From: Giesbergeria sp.
Lineage (GTDB): Bacteria; Pseudomonadota; Gammaproteobacteria; Burkholderiales; Burkholderiaceae_C
NCBI GenBank assembly: GCA_017985015.1
Contig: JAGNYI010000002.1
Location: 99,892-163,891 of the forward strand
Direction of reading: 5' to 3'
DNA length: 64,000 bases
Shown piece by piece: positions 14,070 to 22,600 of the stretch (positions are counted from its first letter, which is position 1; each line of letters opens with the position of its first letter). A program made the translations under genes and the position numbers. The notes under the pieces were generated by a model. It saw only the letters and a list, made by a program, of their open reading frames with translations. It was not told the origin of the DNA and did not search any database.

Positions 14070-14894
14070 ATGGCTGTCATCAAGATGAAACCTACTTCGC
14101 CCGGCCAACGTGCCGTGGTGAAGGTCACTCGCGATCACCTGCACAAGGGTGAGGGCTACGCGCCGCTGCTGGAGCCACAGTTCCAGAAGGCCGGTCGCAA
14201 CAACAACGGTCACATCACGACGCGCCACAAGGGCGGTGGTCACAAGCACCACTACCGTGTCGTGGACTTCAAGCGCAACAAGGACGGCATCGCCGCCAAG
14301 GTTGAGCGCATTGAATACGATCCGAACCGCACGGCCCACATCGCTCTGGTGTGCTATGCCGACGGCGAGCGCCGCTACATCATCGCTCCCCGTGGCCTGG
14401 AAGTCGGCAGCACGCTGATGTCCGGCTCCGAGGCGCCGATCCGCGCCGGCAACACGCTGCCGATCCGCAACATCCCGGTGGGCTCGACCATCCACTGCAT
14501 CGAGCTCAAGCCCGGTGCCGGTGCGCAGATCGCCCGTTCGGCAGGTGCTTCGGCTACCTTGCTGGCCCGCGAAACCATGTACGCCCAGGTGCGCATGCGC
14601 TCGGGTGAAGTGCGCCGCATCAGCATTGAATGCCGCGCCACCATCGGTGAAGTGGCCAATGAAGAGCATAGCCTGCGCCAACTGGGCAAGGCCGGTGTCA
14701 AGCGCTGGATGGGCATTCGCCCCACGGTGCGCGGCGTGGCCATGAATCCGGTCGATCACCCCCACGGTGGTGGTGAAGGCCGCACCGGCGAAGGCCGCCA
14801 TGCAGTCGACCCTTGGGGCAATCTGACCAAGGGTTATCGCACCCGCAACAACAAGCGCACGCAGAACATGATTGTTTCGCGTCGCAAAAAATAA
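14070..14894 (+). CDS. rplB: 50S ribosomal protein L2
   Basis: L2 is needed for subunit joining and peptidyl transfer. The product is 274 residues, full length. The conserved C-terminal segment [20 protein letters not shown] contains the functionally important His in DHPHGGG. It lies 3 bp after rplW and 10 bp before rpsS in the S10 block. Confidence 0.98.
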   Translation: MAVIKMKPTSPGQRAVVKVTRDHLHKGEGYAPLLEPQFQKAGRNNNGHITTRHKGGGHKHHYRVVDFKRNKDGIAAKVERIEYDPNRTAHIALVCYADGERRYIIAPRGLEVGSTLMSGSEAPIRAGNTLPIRNIPVGSTIHCIELKPGAGAQIARSAGASATLLARETMYAQVRMRSGEVRRISIECRATIGEVANEEHSLRQLGKAGVKRWMGIRPTVRGVAMNPVDHPHGGGEGRTGEGRHAVDPWGNLTKGYRTRNNKRTQNMIVSRRKK

Positions 14895-14904
14895 GGGATA
14901 GCCA

Positions 14905-15180
14905 ATGACTCGCTCTCTCAAAAAAGGTCCGTTTGTTGACCACCATTTGTTGGCCAAGGTTGAAAAAGCCATCGCCACCAAGGACAAGAAGCCCGTCAAG
15001 ACCTGGTCGCGCCGCTCCATGGTTCTTCCCGACTTCATCGGCCTGACGATTGCCGTACACAACGGCAAGCAGCACGTGCCGGTCTATATCACCGACCAGA
15101 TGGTGGGCCACAAGCTGGGCGAATTCGCCCTGACGCGCACCTTCAAGGGTCACCCCGCTGACAAAAAAGTCAAGAAATAA
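14905..15180 (+). CDS. rpsS: 30S ribosomal protein S19
   Basis: S19 forms part of the 30S head and contacts the 50S A-site finger region. The product is 91 residues, starting [19 protein letters not shown] and containing [24 protein letters not shown] as the conserved core (shown in full family form over about 23 positions). A GGGATAGCC ribosome-binding region precedes the ATG. rplV follows after 9 bp. Confidence 0.98.
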   Translation: MTRSLKKGPFVDHHLLAKVEKAIATKDKKPVKTWSRRSMVLPDFIGLTIAVHNGKQHVPVYITDQMVGHKLGEFALTRTFKGHPADKKVKK

Positions 15181-15189
15181 GGAACGACC

Positions 15190-15522
15190 ATGTCTGAAAC
15201 ACGTGCAGTCCTCCGGGGCGTCCGTCTGTCGGTCGACAAAGGCCGTCTGGTCGCGGATCTGATCCGTGGCAAAAAGGTTGATCAGGCCCTGAACATCCTG
15301 AACTTCACGCAGAAAAAAGCTGCGGGAATCGTTCGCAAGGTTCTGGAATCGGCCATCGCCAACGCTGAGCACAACGACGGCGCCGACATCGACGAACTGA
15401 AGGTGAAAACCATCTACGTCGAGCAAGGCACCTCGCTCAAGCGTTTCACCGCGCGCGCCAAAGGCCGCGGCAACCGCATCGTCAAGCCCACGTGCCATGT
15501 GTACGTGACGGTTGGCAACTAA
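15190..15522 (+). CDS. rplV: 50S ribosomal protein L22
   Basis: L22 lines the exit tunnel together with L4; its beta hairpin is a macrolide-relevant region. The product is 110 residues, starting [20 protein letters not shown], with the hairpin segment [30 protein letters not shown] sequence precedes the ATG. It is followed 15 bp later by rpsC. Confidence 0.97.
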   Translation: MSETRAVLRGVRLSVDKGRLVADLIRGKKVDQALNILNFTQKKAAGIVRKVLESAIANAEHNDGADIDELKVKTIYVEQGTSLKRFTARAKGRGNRIVKPTCHVYVTVGN

Positions 15523-15537
15523 AGGGCTGGAAAGACT

Positions 15538-16431
15538 ATGGGACAAAAAATCCATCCTACCGGCTTTCGCCTTGCGGTCAGCCGCAACTGGTCCAGCCGC
15601 TGGTACGCAAGCAACCGCGACTTCGCCGGCATGCTGGCCGAAGACATCAAGGTGCGCGAGTACCTCAAGGCCAAGCTGAAGAATGCAGCTGTGTCGCGCA
15701 TCTTGATCGAGCGCCCCGCCAAGAACGCCCGTATCACCATTTACTCGGCCCGTCCGGGCGTGGTGATCGGCAAGAAGGGCGAAGACATCGAGAACCTCAA
15801 GAAGGAACTCGCGATCCGTCTGGGCGTGCCGGTTGCAGTGAACATCGAAGAAGTGCGCAAGCCCGAAATCGATGCCAAGCTGATTGCTGACAGCATCACC
15901 CAGCAGCTCGAAAAGCGCATCCTGTTCCGTCGCGCCATGAAACGCGCCATGCAGAACGCCATGCGCCTGGGTGCCCTGGGCATCAAGATCATGTCGTCTG
16001 GACGTCTGAACGGTATCGAAATCGCACGTTGCGAGTGGTACCGCGAAGGCCGCGTGCCACTTCATACGCTGCGCGCCGACATCGACTACGGCACCTCGGA
16101 AGCCAAGACCACCTACGGCGTCATTGGCGTCAAGGTCTGGGTCTACAAGGGCGACACGCTGGGCCGGGGCGATCTGCCCGCCGTCGAGACGCCGCGTCCT
16201 GACGATGAGCGCCGTCCCCGTGGCCCTCGCCGTGATGGCCGCCCTGGTGGCGATCGCGGTCCAGGTGCGGGTCCCGGCCGTGGCGCACCGCGCCGCCCAG
16301 CCGCCACCAACGTGGCGCCTGCCGACGGCAGCGACAAGCCCGCTGGCGCCGGTGGCGCCGAACCAACCGCCGTTAAGCGCGTTCGCAAAGTTGACGCGCC
16401 CGCTACAGCAGCGGACGGAAAAGGAGAATAA
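15538..16431 (+). CDS. rpsC: 30S ribosomal protein S3 with long C-terminal tail
   Basis: S3 is part of the mRNA entry channel and has helicase-like activity with S4 and S5. The product is 297 residues, about 60 longer than E. coli S3. The KH domain ([19 protein letters not shown]) and the C-terminal domain are normal to about residue 225. Beyond that is a low-complexity tail rich in Arg, Gly, Pro and Ala ([20 protein letters not shown] and so on). Long S3 tails occur in Burkholderiales. rplP starts 3 bp after the stop. Confidence 0.97.
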   Translation: MGQKIHPTGFRLAVSRNWSSRWYASNRDFAGMLAEDIKVREYLKAKLKNAAVSRILIERPAKNARITIYSARPGVVIGKKGEDIENLKKELAIRLGVPVAVNIEEVRKPEIDAKLIADSITQQLEKRILFRRAMKRAMQNAMRLGALGIKIMSSGRLNGIEIARCEWYREGRVPLHTLRADIDYGTSEAKTTYGVIGVKVWVYKGDTLGRGDLPAVETPRPDDERRPRGPRRDGRPGGDRGPGAGPGRGAPRRPAATNVAPADGSDKPAGAGGAEPTAVKRVRKVDAPATAADGKGE

Positions 16432-16434
16432 AAC

Positions 16435-16851
16435 ATGCTGCAACCCGCTCGCCGCAAATACCGCAAGGAGCAGAAGGGCCGCAACACTGGCATCGCCACC
16501 CGGGGCAACTCGGTCGCGTTCGGTGATTTCGGTCTCAAGTGCACCGATCGCGGCCGTCTGACGGCCCGCCAGATCGAGGCTGCTCGCCGCGCCATCTCCC
16601 GCCATGTCAAGCGTGGTGGCCGTATCTGGATCCGCGTGTTCCCGGACAAACCCATTTCCGCCAAACCCGCAGAAGTGCGCATGGGCAACGGTAAGGGCAA
16701 CCCCGAGTTCTACGTGGCCGAAATCCAACCGGGCAAGATCGTTTTCGAGATCATCGGCGTACCCGAAGAACTCGCCCGCGAAGCCTTCCGGCTGGCGGCT
16801 GCCAAGCTCCCCCTGCGTACCACGTTCGTGGCACGCATGGTGGGCCAGTAA
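16435..16851 (+). CDS. rplP: 50S ribosomal protein L16
   Basis: L16 helps position A-site tRNA acceptor ends. The product is 138 residues, full length, beginning [19 protein letters not shown] and containing [19 protein letters not shown]. It follows rpsC by 3 bp and precedes rpmC by 17 bp. Confidence 0.98.
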   Translation: MLQPARRKYRKEQKGRNTGIATRGNSVAFGDFGLKCTDRGRLTARQIEAARRAISRHVKRGGRIWIRVFPDKPISAKPAEVRMGNGKGNPEFYVAEIQPGKIVFEIIGVPEELAREAFRLAAAKLPLRTTFVARMVGQ

Positions 16852-16868
16852 ATTCAGGAGAAACTGAT

Positions 16869-17063
16869 ATGAATACTGCTGAACTCCGCCAAAAAGACGT
16901 CGCTGGCATCCAGGTCGAAATCAAGGCCCTGCAAAAGGCCCATTTCGGACTGCGCATGCAAAAAGCTACGCAACAACTGGGCAACACCGGCACGCTGCGC
17001 ACCACGCGCCGTGACATCGCCCGCGCCAAAACCATCCTTGCTGAAAAGCAAGCCGCCAAGTAA
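16869..17063 (+). CDS. rpmC: 50S ribosomal protein L29
   Basis: L29 lies near the tunnel exit next to L23. The product is 64 residues with the typical helical hairpin ([20 protein letters not shown]) and the conserved [15 protein letters not shown]. An AGGAG ribosome-binding site sits 8 bp before the ATG. rpsQ follows after 9 bp. Confidence 0.97.
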   Translation: MNTAELRQKDVAGIQVEIKALQKAHFGLRMQKATQQLGNTGTLRTTRRDIARAKTILAEKQAAK

Positions 17064-17072
17064 GGAGCACAC

Positions 17073-17342
17073 ATGACGGAAGCTAAAAAATCCCTCAAGC
17101 GCACCTTGGTTGGCAAGGTGGTCAGCGACAAGCGTGAAAAGACCGTGACCGTGCTGATCGAGCGCCGTGTGAAGCACGAGCTCTACGGCAAGATCGTCGG
17201 CAAGTCGAGCAAGTACCACGCGCACGACGAAAACAACGAGTACAAGACGGGCGACGTGATTGAAATCACCGAAAGCCGTCCGCTCTCAAAGACCAAGAAC
17301 TGGGTCGCTAGCCGCTTGGTAACCAAGGCTGCGCTGGTCTGA
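17073..17342 (+). CDS. rpsQ: 30S ribosomal protein S17
   Basis: S17 is a primary 16S-binding OB-fold protein. The product is 89 residues, with [20 protein letters not shown] near the start and the [18 protein letters not shown] segment. It is the last gene of the ribosomal block here: a terminator follows within 36 bp, and rplN and the remaining spc genes are not present. Confidence 0.98.
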   Translation: MTEAKKSLKRTLVGKVVSDKREKTVTVLIERRVKHELYGKIVGKSSKYHAHDENNEYKTGDVIEITESRPLSKTKNWVASRLVTKAALV

Positions 17343-17377
17343 TCTGGCACAACTTTCTGCGCCTTTGGGCGCAGCGC

Positions 17378-17410
17378 AAAACGGCCCATTTTCTGGGCCG
17401 TTTTTTTTTT
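17378..17410 (+). terminator. Intrinsic terminator of the S10 block
   Basis: AAAACGGCCCA (17378-17388) and TGGGCCGTTTT (17394-17404) form a perfect stem with a TTTTC loop, continuing into an uninterrupted T-run to 17410. It lies 36 bp after rpsQ. Confidence 0.93.
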
Positions 17411-17440
17411 GCAAAGTCGAAACCGAGAACTGTGCCGGGC

Positions 17441-17488
17441 GCTATCAATTAAAGAGCGAAAATCTTATGCCTGATAAGCGATAGAGGC
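17441..17488 (-). repeat. Dispersed intergenic repeat, copy D
   Basis: Inverted copy: GCTATCAATTAAAGAGCG, then CTTATGCCTGATAAGCGATA and GAGGC on the plus strand. It lies between the rpsQ terminator and the convergent acetyltransferase gene. Confidence 0.7.
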
Positions 17489-17522
17489 GGAAAAATGCTC
17501 TATAAGCCGCTGACTCTTCTCG

Positions 17523-18014
17523 CTATACGATGTCCGCCTTGAGGTAATGCGCACCCGCGATGGGGTTGTGGTAATACGGAGGAATCTCCATGAAGCCCAA
17601 TTCGTTGTAAAGCGCACGCGCCGATTCCATGTCGTCCAGCGTATCGAGAAGCACGCTGGTGTACCCAGCCTGGCGCGCGGCGTCGAGAATGCCCTCGCTC
17701 AGCTGCCGCCCCAGGCCAAAACTGCGAAAGGCCTTGCGTACGAACAGGCGCTTCATCTCTGCCGCGTTTGGGTAGTCGGTGCTGTCGATGGGACGCAGGG
17801 CACAGCAACCGGCGGGCACGCCATCAACCAGTGCCAGCAGCAGAGCGCCTCTTGGGGGCGCGTACTCGCCAGGCAGCTCGGCAAGCTCTTCGCGAAAATT
17901 CTGAAAGCACAGATCGACGGAGAGGCTGGCGGCATATTCCTCAAACAGCGTACGGACGATGACCAGCGCCTCTGGACCAGCGGGGTTGTGAATGATCACG
18001 GAAGGGGTCTGCAC
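17523..18014 (-). CDS. GNAT family N-acetyltransferase
   Basis: This is a 163-residue single-domain acetyltransferase. Motif A for acetyl-CoA pyrophosphate binding reads RKAFRSFGLGRQLSEGILD (the R/Q-x-x-G-x-G/A pattern as RSFGLG), preceded by the strand AEMKRLFV and followed by GYTSVLLDTLDDMESARALYNELGF in the usual motif-B arrangement. The C-terminal sequence IPPYYHNPIAGAHYLK is typical of a GNAT subgroup in Betaproteobacteria. The substrate is unknown. It is convergent with the ribosomal block and appears monocistronic. Confidence 0.88.
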   Translation of the reverse strand: MQTPSVIIHNPAGPEALVIVRTLFEEYAASLSVDLCFQNFREELAELPGEYAPPRGALLLALVDGVPAGCCALRPIDSTDYPNAAEMKRLFVRKAFRSFGLGRQLSEGILDAARQAGYTSVLLDTLDDMESARALYNELGFMEIPPYYHNPIAGAHYLKADIV

Positions 18015-18074
18015 AAGCGCGAGGGCCTCAAAACAACGGGGCCTGCAGTGTAGAACAAGGCGGTGAACCCCATT

Positions 18075-18734
18075 TCAGCCAAACCACTTTACCCCTGTGG
18101 CCACGACGCTGGCACACACAGCCCAGAGCGCCAGAGCCCGCAGTCGGCTGCGCCCATCGTCGCGCGACGCGGGCACTGCGCCGTCCATCCACTTGTCGCC
18201 CACCACCATGGGAGGGACCAGAACTTTGCGCCGTACCACGGTGTAGTAGGCAATGGCAAGAACGTGCAGCAGCACCAGCCCGATCACGATCCACTTGCCC
18301 ACCTCGGTATGAAACCAGCTCGCCTGCTCGACGCGCTGTGACGACACCAGCGCGGTGAACGGGCCAGAAAATGCGATCTCGTCGTAGCTGAACAAGCCCG
18401 CGCTCGCCTGCAGTGCGAGGGCGATCAGCATGCCCAAAACAGACAGCGCTCCCAGCGGACTGTGCCCGGCCGGATCAGCGATGCGGCCGCGTGCGTACTG
18501 CCAGACGGTCGAGGGAGAAACCAGGAAGGAGCGAAACCGGGACCAATGCCCGCCCACCAGGCCCCAAACCAGACGGAACAGCAAGAGCGAGAGCACGGCC
18601 AGGCCGCTGCGCATGTGCCACACCATGGCATTGCCGCCAATGTTGGCCGTCACGACACTCATCACAACGAGCGCGGCGAGTGCCCAATGAAAAACGCGAG
18701 TGGGGAGATCCCAGATGCGAACGGCTTGTTCCAT
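18075..18734 (-). CDS. Cytochrome b561-type membrane protein
   Basis: A 219-residue inner-membrane haem protein from the ATG at 18734 (MEQAVRIWDLPTRVFHWALA), which places the conserved WDLPTRVFHW motif at the N-terminus; the upstream in-frame extension lacks it. About four hydrophobic helices carry haem-ligand histidines (VFHWAL, VWHMRSG, FHTEVGKW region, VLLHVLAI). It would shuttle electrons between the quinone pool and a periplasmic cytochrome. The divergent neighbour is a class II cytochrome c' gene, a frequent partner, here broken by a stop codon. Confidence 0.88.
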   Translation of the reverse strand: MEQAVRIWDLPTRVFHWALAALVVMSVVTANIGGNAMVWHMRSGLAVLSLLLFRLVWGLVGGHWSRFRSFLVSPSTVWQYARGRIADPAGHSPLGALSVLGMLIALALQASAGLFSYDEIAFSGPFTALVSSQRVEQASWFHTEVGKWIVIGLVLLHVLAIAYYTVVRRKVLVPPMVVGDKWMDGAVPASRDDGRSRLRALALWAVCASVVATGVKWFG

Positions 18735-18889
18735 GGCAACGGAGCAGCGCCCATGCAAACCCCCGCCGGAGCGCTGGGCATGGCACGCGAATGCAAGAGT
18801 GAAAGACTCTGGCATTGTGGCGTGAATCTGCCGCTTGCTCAGCGCACGCGATACTTGTCCCTGTCGTACCTACTTCACCAAGGATGCCC

Positions 18890-19345
18890 ATGAAACCGTT
18901 TGCCGCTCTGGCCTTGTCCCTTGCAACGCTGAGCTTTGCGGCCCCGGCCGCAGCGCAGTTTGAATAACCTGAAGACGCAATCAAATACCGCCAGAGTGCC
19001 TTGTTTGTGATGGGCCAGCATTTCGGTCGCATTGGCGCCATGGCCAACGGCAAGATCCCGTTCGACGCCAAAGTGGCCCAGGAAAACGCCGATGTCGTCG
19101 CCACCATGGCCAAACTGCCCTGGGCAGGGTTTGGACCCGGAACCGACAAGGGGCGCGAGACCAAGGCCAAGCCCGAAATCTGGGCCGAGCAGGGGAAGTT
19201 TCGCGAGCACTCCGACAAGCTGGGCGCCGAGACGGTCAAACTGGCCGCCGCAGCCAAAACGGGCGACCTGGACAAGCTCAAATTCGCCTTTGGTGAAACC
19301 GCCAAGAGCTGCAAGGCCTGCCACGACAACTACCGCAACAAGTAA
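18890..19345 (+). pseudogene. Class II cytochrome c' with in-frame stop codon
   Basis: Reading from the ATG at 18890 gives a signal peptide (MKPFAALALSLATLSFAAPA, AAQFE) and then TAA at 18965-18967 as codon 26. The same frame continues without further stops to 19345: PEDAIKYRQSALFVMGQHFG through the haem site CKACH near the C-terminus, the normal layout of a periplasmic cytochrome c'. The total would be 151 codons, the usual size. One base change (for example AAA to TAA) explains it. Translation from internal starts would lack the signal peptide, so haem would not be attached. It could be a sequencing error; otherwise it is a recent pseudogene. Confidence 0.8.
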
Positions 19346-19406
19346 TTGCTATCGAAAAAAGAGCTGCTAGCGCTTACCTGATAAGCGCTAGCAGCTCTTT
19401 TTGCCT
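19344..19406 (+). repeat. Dispersed repeat, copy E, forming a terminator-like hairpin
   Basis: A near-perfect 21-bp inverted repeat: the left arm ends AAAAAGAGCTGCTAGCGCTTA (19356-19376 as 21 positions), loop CCTGA, and the right arm starts at 19382 and ends in a T-run at 19402. Arms contain the family core CTAGCGCTTA. It starts right at the cytochrome c' stop and is convergent with the TlpA-like gene, so it may serve as a bidirectional terminator. Confidence 0.8.
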
Positions 19407-19422
19407 GAAAAATGAAGCGCGC

Positions 19423-19926
19423 TCAGGTTTCTGCGAGGAGTGACTCGATCAGCCGGTGCAGCTCGTCAAACTTCGGCGGACCGACATAGGTCTTGACGAT
19501 CTCGCCCCGCTTGTTGACCAGATAGGTGGTGGGTGTGAGCTGGACATCGCCCCACGCCTTGGCAATCGCCCCGGTGTTGTCGAGCGCCACCTGAAAGGGG
19601 AGCTTGCGTGTTTCCACGAAATTCACGACGTAGCTGGGCGGGTCGTAGCTCATCGCGACGGCCAGCGTGTCAAAGCCTTGGGCGTGGTATTTCTGGTGCG
19701 TCGCGATCAGTTCGGGCATTTCGGCCACACAGGTGGTACAGCTGGTAGCCCAAAAATTCACCAGCGTCACTTTGCCGCGCAGATCTTCTGTGCTGCGTTT
19801 GCTGGCATCGAGCAAAACGAAGGTCGACTGCGGCGCAGCGGTAGGCGCTGTCCCCAGGAACAGCCACGCGCCCACTGCAGCAAACGCCGCAATAGCCACG
19901 GCGGCCCAAACCCTTTTCGTACCCAT
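19423..19926 (-). CDS. TlpA-like thioredoxin-fold protein
   Basis: A 167-residue protein starting at the ATG at 19926, which gives an N-terminal membrane anchor or signal (VWAAVAIAAFAAVGAWLFLG). The thioredoxin domain has the active site FWATSCTTC with redox cysteines 63 and 66, the cis-Pro segment LTPTTYLVNKRG, and family features DLRGKVTLVNFW. Such proteins reduce periplasmic disulphides, often during cytochrome c maturation. Cytochrome genes lie next door, though no maturation genes are seen. The in-frame upstream extension has no family match. Confidence 0.88.
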   Translation of the reverse strand: MGTKRVWAAVAIAAFAAVGAWLFLGTAPTAAPQSTFVLLDASKRSTEDLRGKVTLVNFWATSCTTCVAEMPELIATHQKYHAQGFDTLAVAMSYDPPSYVVNFVETRKLPFQVALDNTGAIAKAWGDVQLTPTTYLVNKRGEIVKTYVGPPKFDELHRLIESLLAET

Positions 19927-20081
19927 GACGTTTCCCGCTAGAAGAAGACAGAAAGTGAGTGATTGTGCGACATCTGCCGCGCAACGGGTGTCAGAGCTGC
20001 GCTTGGCCCCATTGGTTCCCAGGTTTGCCTCGTTCGCCGTGCGGGCGCTGTGGCTCTGCGCCACGTGCCCATAATCGGGCC

Positions 20082-20615
20082 ATGCGTACCGTCCTTTCCA
20101 TCGCCACCGGCCTGTTTCTCGCGCTTCTGACCGCATGCAGCCCGGCGCTGGAATGGCGGATGTTGCCTTTGCCGGAACTGGGTCTGGAAGCAAGCCTGCC
20201 CTGCAAACCCGAGCGCGCGCAGCGCAATGTGGATTTGGCTGGCCAGACGGTCGAAATCACCATGCAAGGCTGCGAGGCAGCTGGCAACACCTTTGCCGTC
20301 GCGTGCGCTGCACTGGACCAGCCGTCCAGTGCAGGGGCCGCGCTGGCGCATTGGCGCGCGGCGGTGCTGGCGGCTGCGCAGGCAAAGGATGCGCAGGACA
20401 AGCCGTTTCAGCCGGACGGTTCGCTGGGTCTGCCCCAATCCGTGCGCACCCGCGCAACCGGCGTGCTGCCCACCGGCGGCGCCATGCACATGGAAGCTGC
20501 ATGGTTCGCACGCGTCCAGCAGAACTCGGTGCATGTTTGCCACGCCATGGTCTATGGGAGCGAGCTACCGCGCGCGACCGCCGACGTGTTTTTCGAGGCC
20601 CTGGTACTGCGGTGA
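20082..20615 (+). CDS. Putative lipoprotein, function unknown
   Basis: A 177-residue protein starting at the ATG at 20082. The N-terminus MRTVLSIATGLFLALLTACS has a hydrophobic stretch and a lipobox (LLTAC), so it should be lipid-anchored at the outer or inner membrane. The remainder includes LEASLPCKPERAQRNVDLAG and a C-terminal ELPRATADVFFEALVLR, resembling small uncharacterised Burkholderiales proteins. Its TGA overlaps the GTG start of the MFS gene, so the two are probably co-expressed. No domain was recognised. Confidence 0.75.
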   Translation: MRTVLSIATGLFLALLTACSPALEWRMLPLPELGLEASLPCKPERAQRNVDLAGQTVEITMQGCEAAGNTFAVACAALDQPSSAGAALAHWRAAVLAAAQAKDAQDKPFQPDGSLGLPQSVRTRATGVLPTGGAMHMEAAWFARVQQNSVHVCHAMVYGSELPRATADVFFEALVLR

Positions 20616-21835
20616 GCGTATTGGGGCGCCGCGCGGCGGTGTGGGTTTTTTTACCGTTCGCCGCAGCTTATTTCCTCGCTGCACTGCTGCGCGCCGTGAC
20701 GGCCACGCTGGCGCCCACGCTGGCCGAGGCTTTCTCACTTGGCGCGGCCGATCTGGGCTTGCTGTCTGGTGGGTACTTTCTTGGGTTTGCCATCACACAG
20801 CTGCCTTTGGGCCACTGGCTGGATCGCCACGGGCCGCGCAGGGTACTGCTGTCCTTTTTGGGCATGGCCGTGCTCGGGTGCGGGGTGTTTGCGCTAGCCA
20901 CTGGTTTCACCGGCTTGCTGGTCGGGCGCGTGCTGTTTGGTGCGGGCGTCAGCGCCTGCCTGATGGCCCCGCTCACCGGTTTCCGCCGCTGGTACAGCCC
21001 CGCAGCGCAGTTGCGCGCCAATGCGTGGATGCTGATGACCGGCTCGCTGGGCATGGTGGCTTCAACGCTGCCCGTACAGTGGCTGCTTCCCGTGATGGGT
21101 TGGCGTGCGCTGTTCTGGGGCATTGCGGCAATGGTACTTTTGTCAGGCGCGTGGATCGCGTTGGCCGTGCCGGGCTGGAATCGCCCTTTGCCAGCAGCAC
21201 AGTGGCTGCCGGCCGACCACGACACCTCTGGCTACGCCGTGGTATGGCGCCACCCCTACTTCCGCCGCGTGGCACCGATGGGTTTTTTCACTTACGGCGG
21301 CATGGTGGCGATGCAGACCCTCTGGGCGGGCCCCTGGATGCAGCGCGTGGCGCACTACAGCGAGCTGGAGGCTGCCACAGGGCTTTTCTGGATCAACGTG
21401 TCCATGCTGTGCACGTTTGGGGCCTGGGGGCTGCTCGGGCCGTGGATGGCGCGGCACCGTATTGACGTCAACCGGGTGATGGCCGGTGGCCTGCCTTTCT
21501 CGCTGTGCGTCCTGCTGGCCATTCTGGTGCTGGGCCCGCAGGCGGGCAGTGCCGCATGGGCGCTTTACTGCGTTTCGTGCACTGTCATGGCGCTGTCGCT
21601 GCCGGCGGTGGCTGCGGCCTTCGACGTCCGCGTGGCGGGACGGGCTCTGTCTGCCTACAACCTGGTGGTGTTTGGGGGCGTCTTTGTGCTGCAGTGGGGC
21701 ATCGGACTCGCGGTCGATGGGTTCCTGGCCGCGGGCCTGGATGTGCTCGGGGCCTTCCGCGCCGCGCTGGGGCTGTATCTGCTGTGCAACCTGCTCGCCT
21801 GGCTGTGGTTTCTGCGCAAGCCGGCGCGGCCATAA
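20612..21835 (+). CDS. Major facilitator superfamily transporter
   Basis: A 407-residue, twelve-helix carrier. The start is the GTG at 20612, which overlaps the lipoprotein stop (GTGA). The MFS loop motif between helices 2 and 3 reads GHWLDRHGPRRVLL. Other helices are dense in Gly/Ala/Leu, as in FTGLLVGRVLFGAGVSACL. The substrate is unknown; the family also includes nitrate/nitrite- and sugar-type carriers. The stop lies 31 bp before the EIIA gene, so it may be transcribed with the PTS genes. Confidence 0.88.
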   Translation: MSVLGRRAAVWVFLPFAAAYFLAALLRAVTATLAPTLAEAFSLGAADLGLLSGGYFLGFAITQLPLGHWLDRHGPRRVLLSFLGMAVLGCGVFALATGFTGLLVGRVLFGAGVSACLMAPLTGFRRWYSPAAQLRANAWMLMTGSLGMVASTLPVQWLLPVMGWRALFWGIAAMVLLSGAWIALAVPGWNRPLPAAQWLPADHDTSGYAVVWRHPYFRRVAPMGFFTYGGMVAMQTLWAGPWMQRVAHYSELEAATGLFWINVSMLCTFGAWGLLGPWMARHRIDVNRVMAGGLPFSLCVLLAILVLGPQAGSAAWALYCVSCTVMALSLPAVAAAFDVRVAGRALSAYNLVVFGGVFVLQWGIGLAVDGFLAAGLDVLGAFRAALGLYLLCNLLAWLWFLRKPARP

Positions 21836-21866
21836 TGTTTCTGCTGCGCGCCCAGCTACCTTTTGC

Positions 21867-22316
21867 ATGAATACGCTCATTTTTCTTATCGCCCACGCAC
21901 CGCTTGCGCATGCCTTGCGCGAATGTGCGCTGCACGTGTTTGCCGATTGCGGTGACGACGTGCGCGCGCTCGATGTGCGGGCCGACGCAGCGCCGGAGCA
22001 AACGCTTGAAAGAGCGCGTGCCTTGCTGGAAGATTGCGCAGAGCGCCCGGTGCTGGTGCTGACCGATCTTTTTGGCGCCACGCCGTGCAATATGGCCCAG
22101 CGCCTGGTGGAAGGTCGTGCGGGCGCACGGCTGGTCACCGGAGTGAATCTCCCCATGCTCCTGCGCGCCGTCAGCTACCGCACCGAGACCCTGGACCTGC
22201 TGGTTCAACGCGCCGTCGTCGGCGGCACGCAAGGCGTTATGCAAGTGGCCGTGCGCGCGCCCCAAAATCAAGTCCGTTCTATCCATGATCAAGACCCGCA
22301 AGACCATCAGCAATAA
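21867..22316 (+). CDS. PTS EIIA component, mannose (fructose-specific IIA-Man) type
   Basis: A 149-residue EIIA-Man-like protein. The phospho-accepting His is residue 10 in MNTLIFLIAHAPLA, and the conserved VLVLTDLFGATPCNMAQRL and GVNLPMLLRAVSYR segments follow. It would receive phosphate from HPr. No EIIB or EIIC lies nearby, so it is probably regulatory rather than for sugar uptake. Its 3' end overlaps the HPr gene by 32 bp, and the C-terminal tail QNQVRSIHDQDPQDHQQ is encoded in that overlap. Confidence 0.92.
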   Translation: MNTLIFLIAHAPLAHALRECALHVFADCGDDVRALDVRADAAPEQTLERARALLEDCAERPVLVLTDLFGATPCNMAQRLVEGRAGARLVTGVNLPMLLRAVSYRTETLDLLVQRAVVGGTQGVMQVAVRAPQNQVRSIHDQDPQDHQQ

Positions 22317-22554
22317 GCTCGGCCTGCACGCCCGCGCCTCCGCCAAGCTCACCAAAGTCGCAGCGAGTTTTCCCTGCGATGTGTGGATGAGCCGGGGCGA
22401 GCGGCGCATCAACGCCAAAAGCATCATGGGGGTGATGATGCTGGCCGCCGGCATGGGCACCGACATCGACATTGAAACCGACGGTGCACAGGAGCAGGAG
22501 GCCATGGACGCCTTGCTGGCACTGATCGAAGACAAATTCGGAGAGGGGCAGTGA
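22285..22554 (+). CDS. ptsH: Phosphocarrier protein HPr
   Basis: HPr passes phosphate from Enzyme I to EIIA. The product is 89 residues. The catalytic His15 is in KLGLHARASAKL, and the regulatory Ser46 is in NAKSIMGVMML, so an HPr kinase could act on it. The ATG lies inside the EIIA gene and the gap to ptsI is 46 bp, forming a compact three-gene unit. Confidence 0.97.
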   Translation: MIKTRKTISNKLGLHARASAKLTKVAASFPCDVWMSRGERRINAKSIMGVMMLAAGMGTDIDIETDGAQEQEAMDALLALIEDKFGEGQ

Positions 22555-22600
22555 CGACTCGATTCCACCCATCGCAGGCAGGCGAGCGCAGGCGCCGGGG

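Noticed and set aside
20135-20611. In-frame extension of the MFS gene back to 20135
   Set aside because: It overlaps the lipoprotein gene in another frame and has no membrane helices; the GTG at 20612 fits the carrier.
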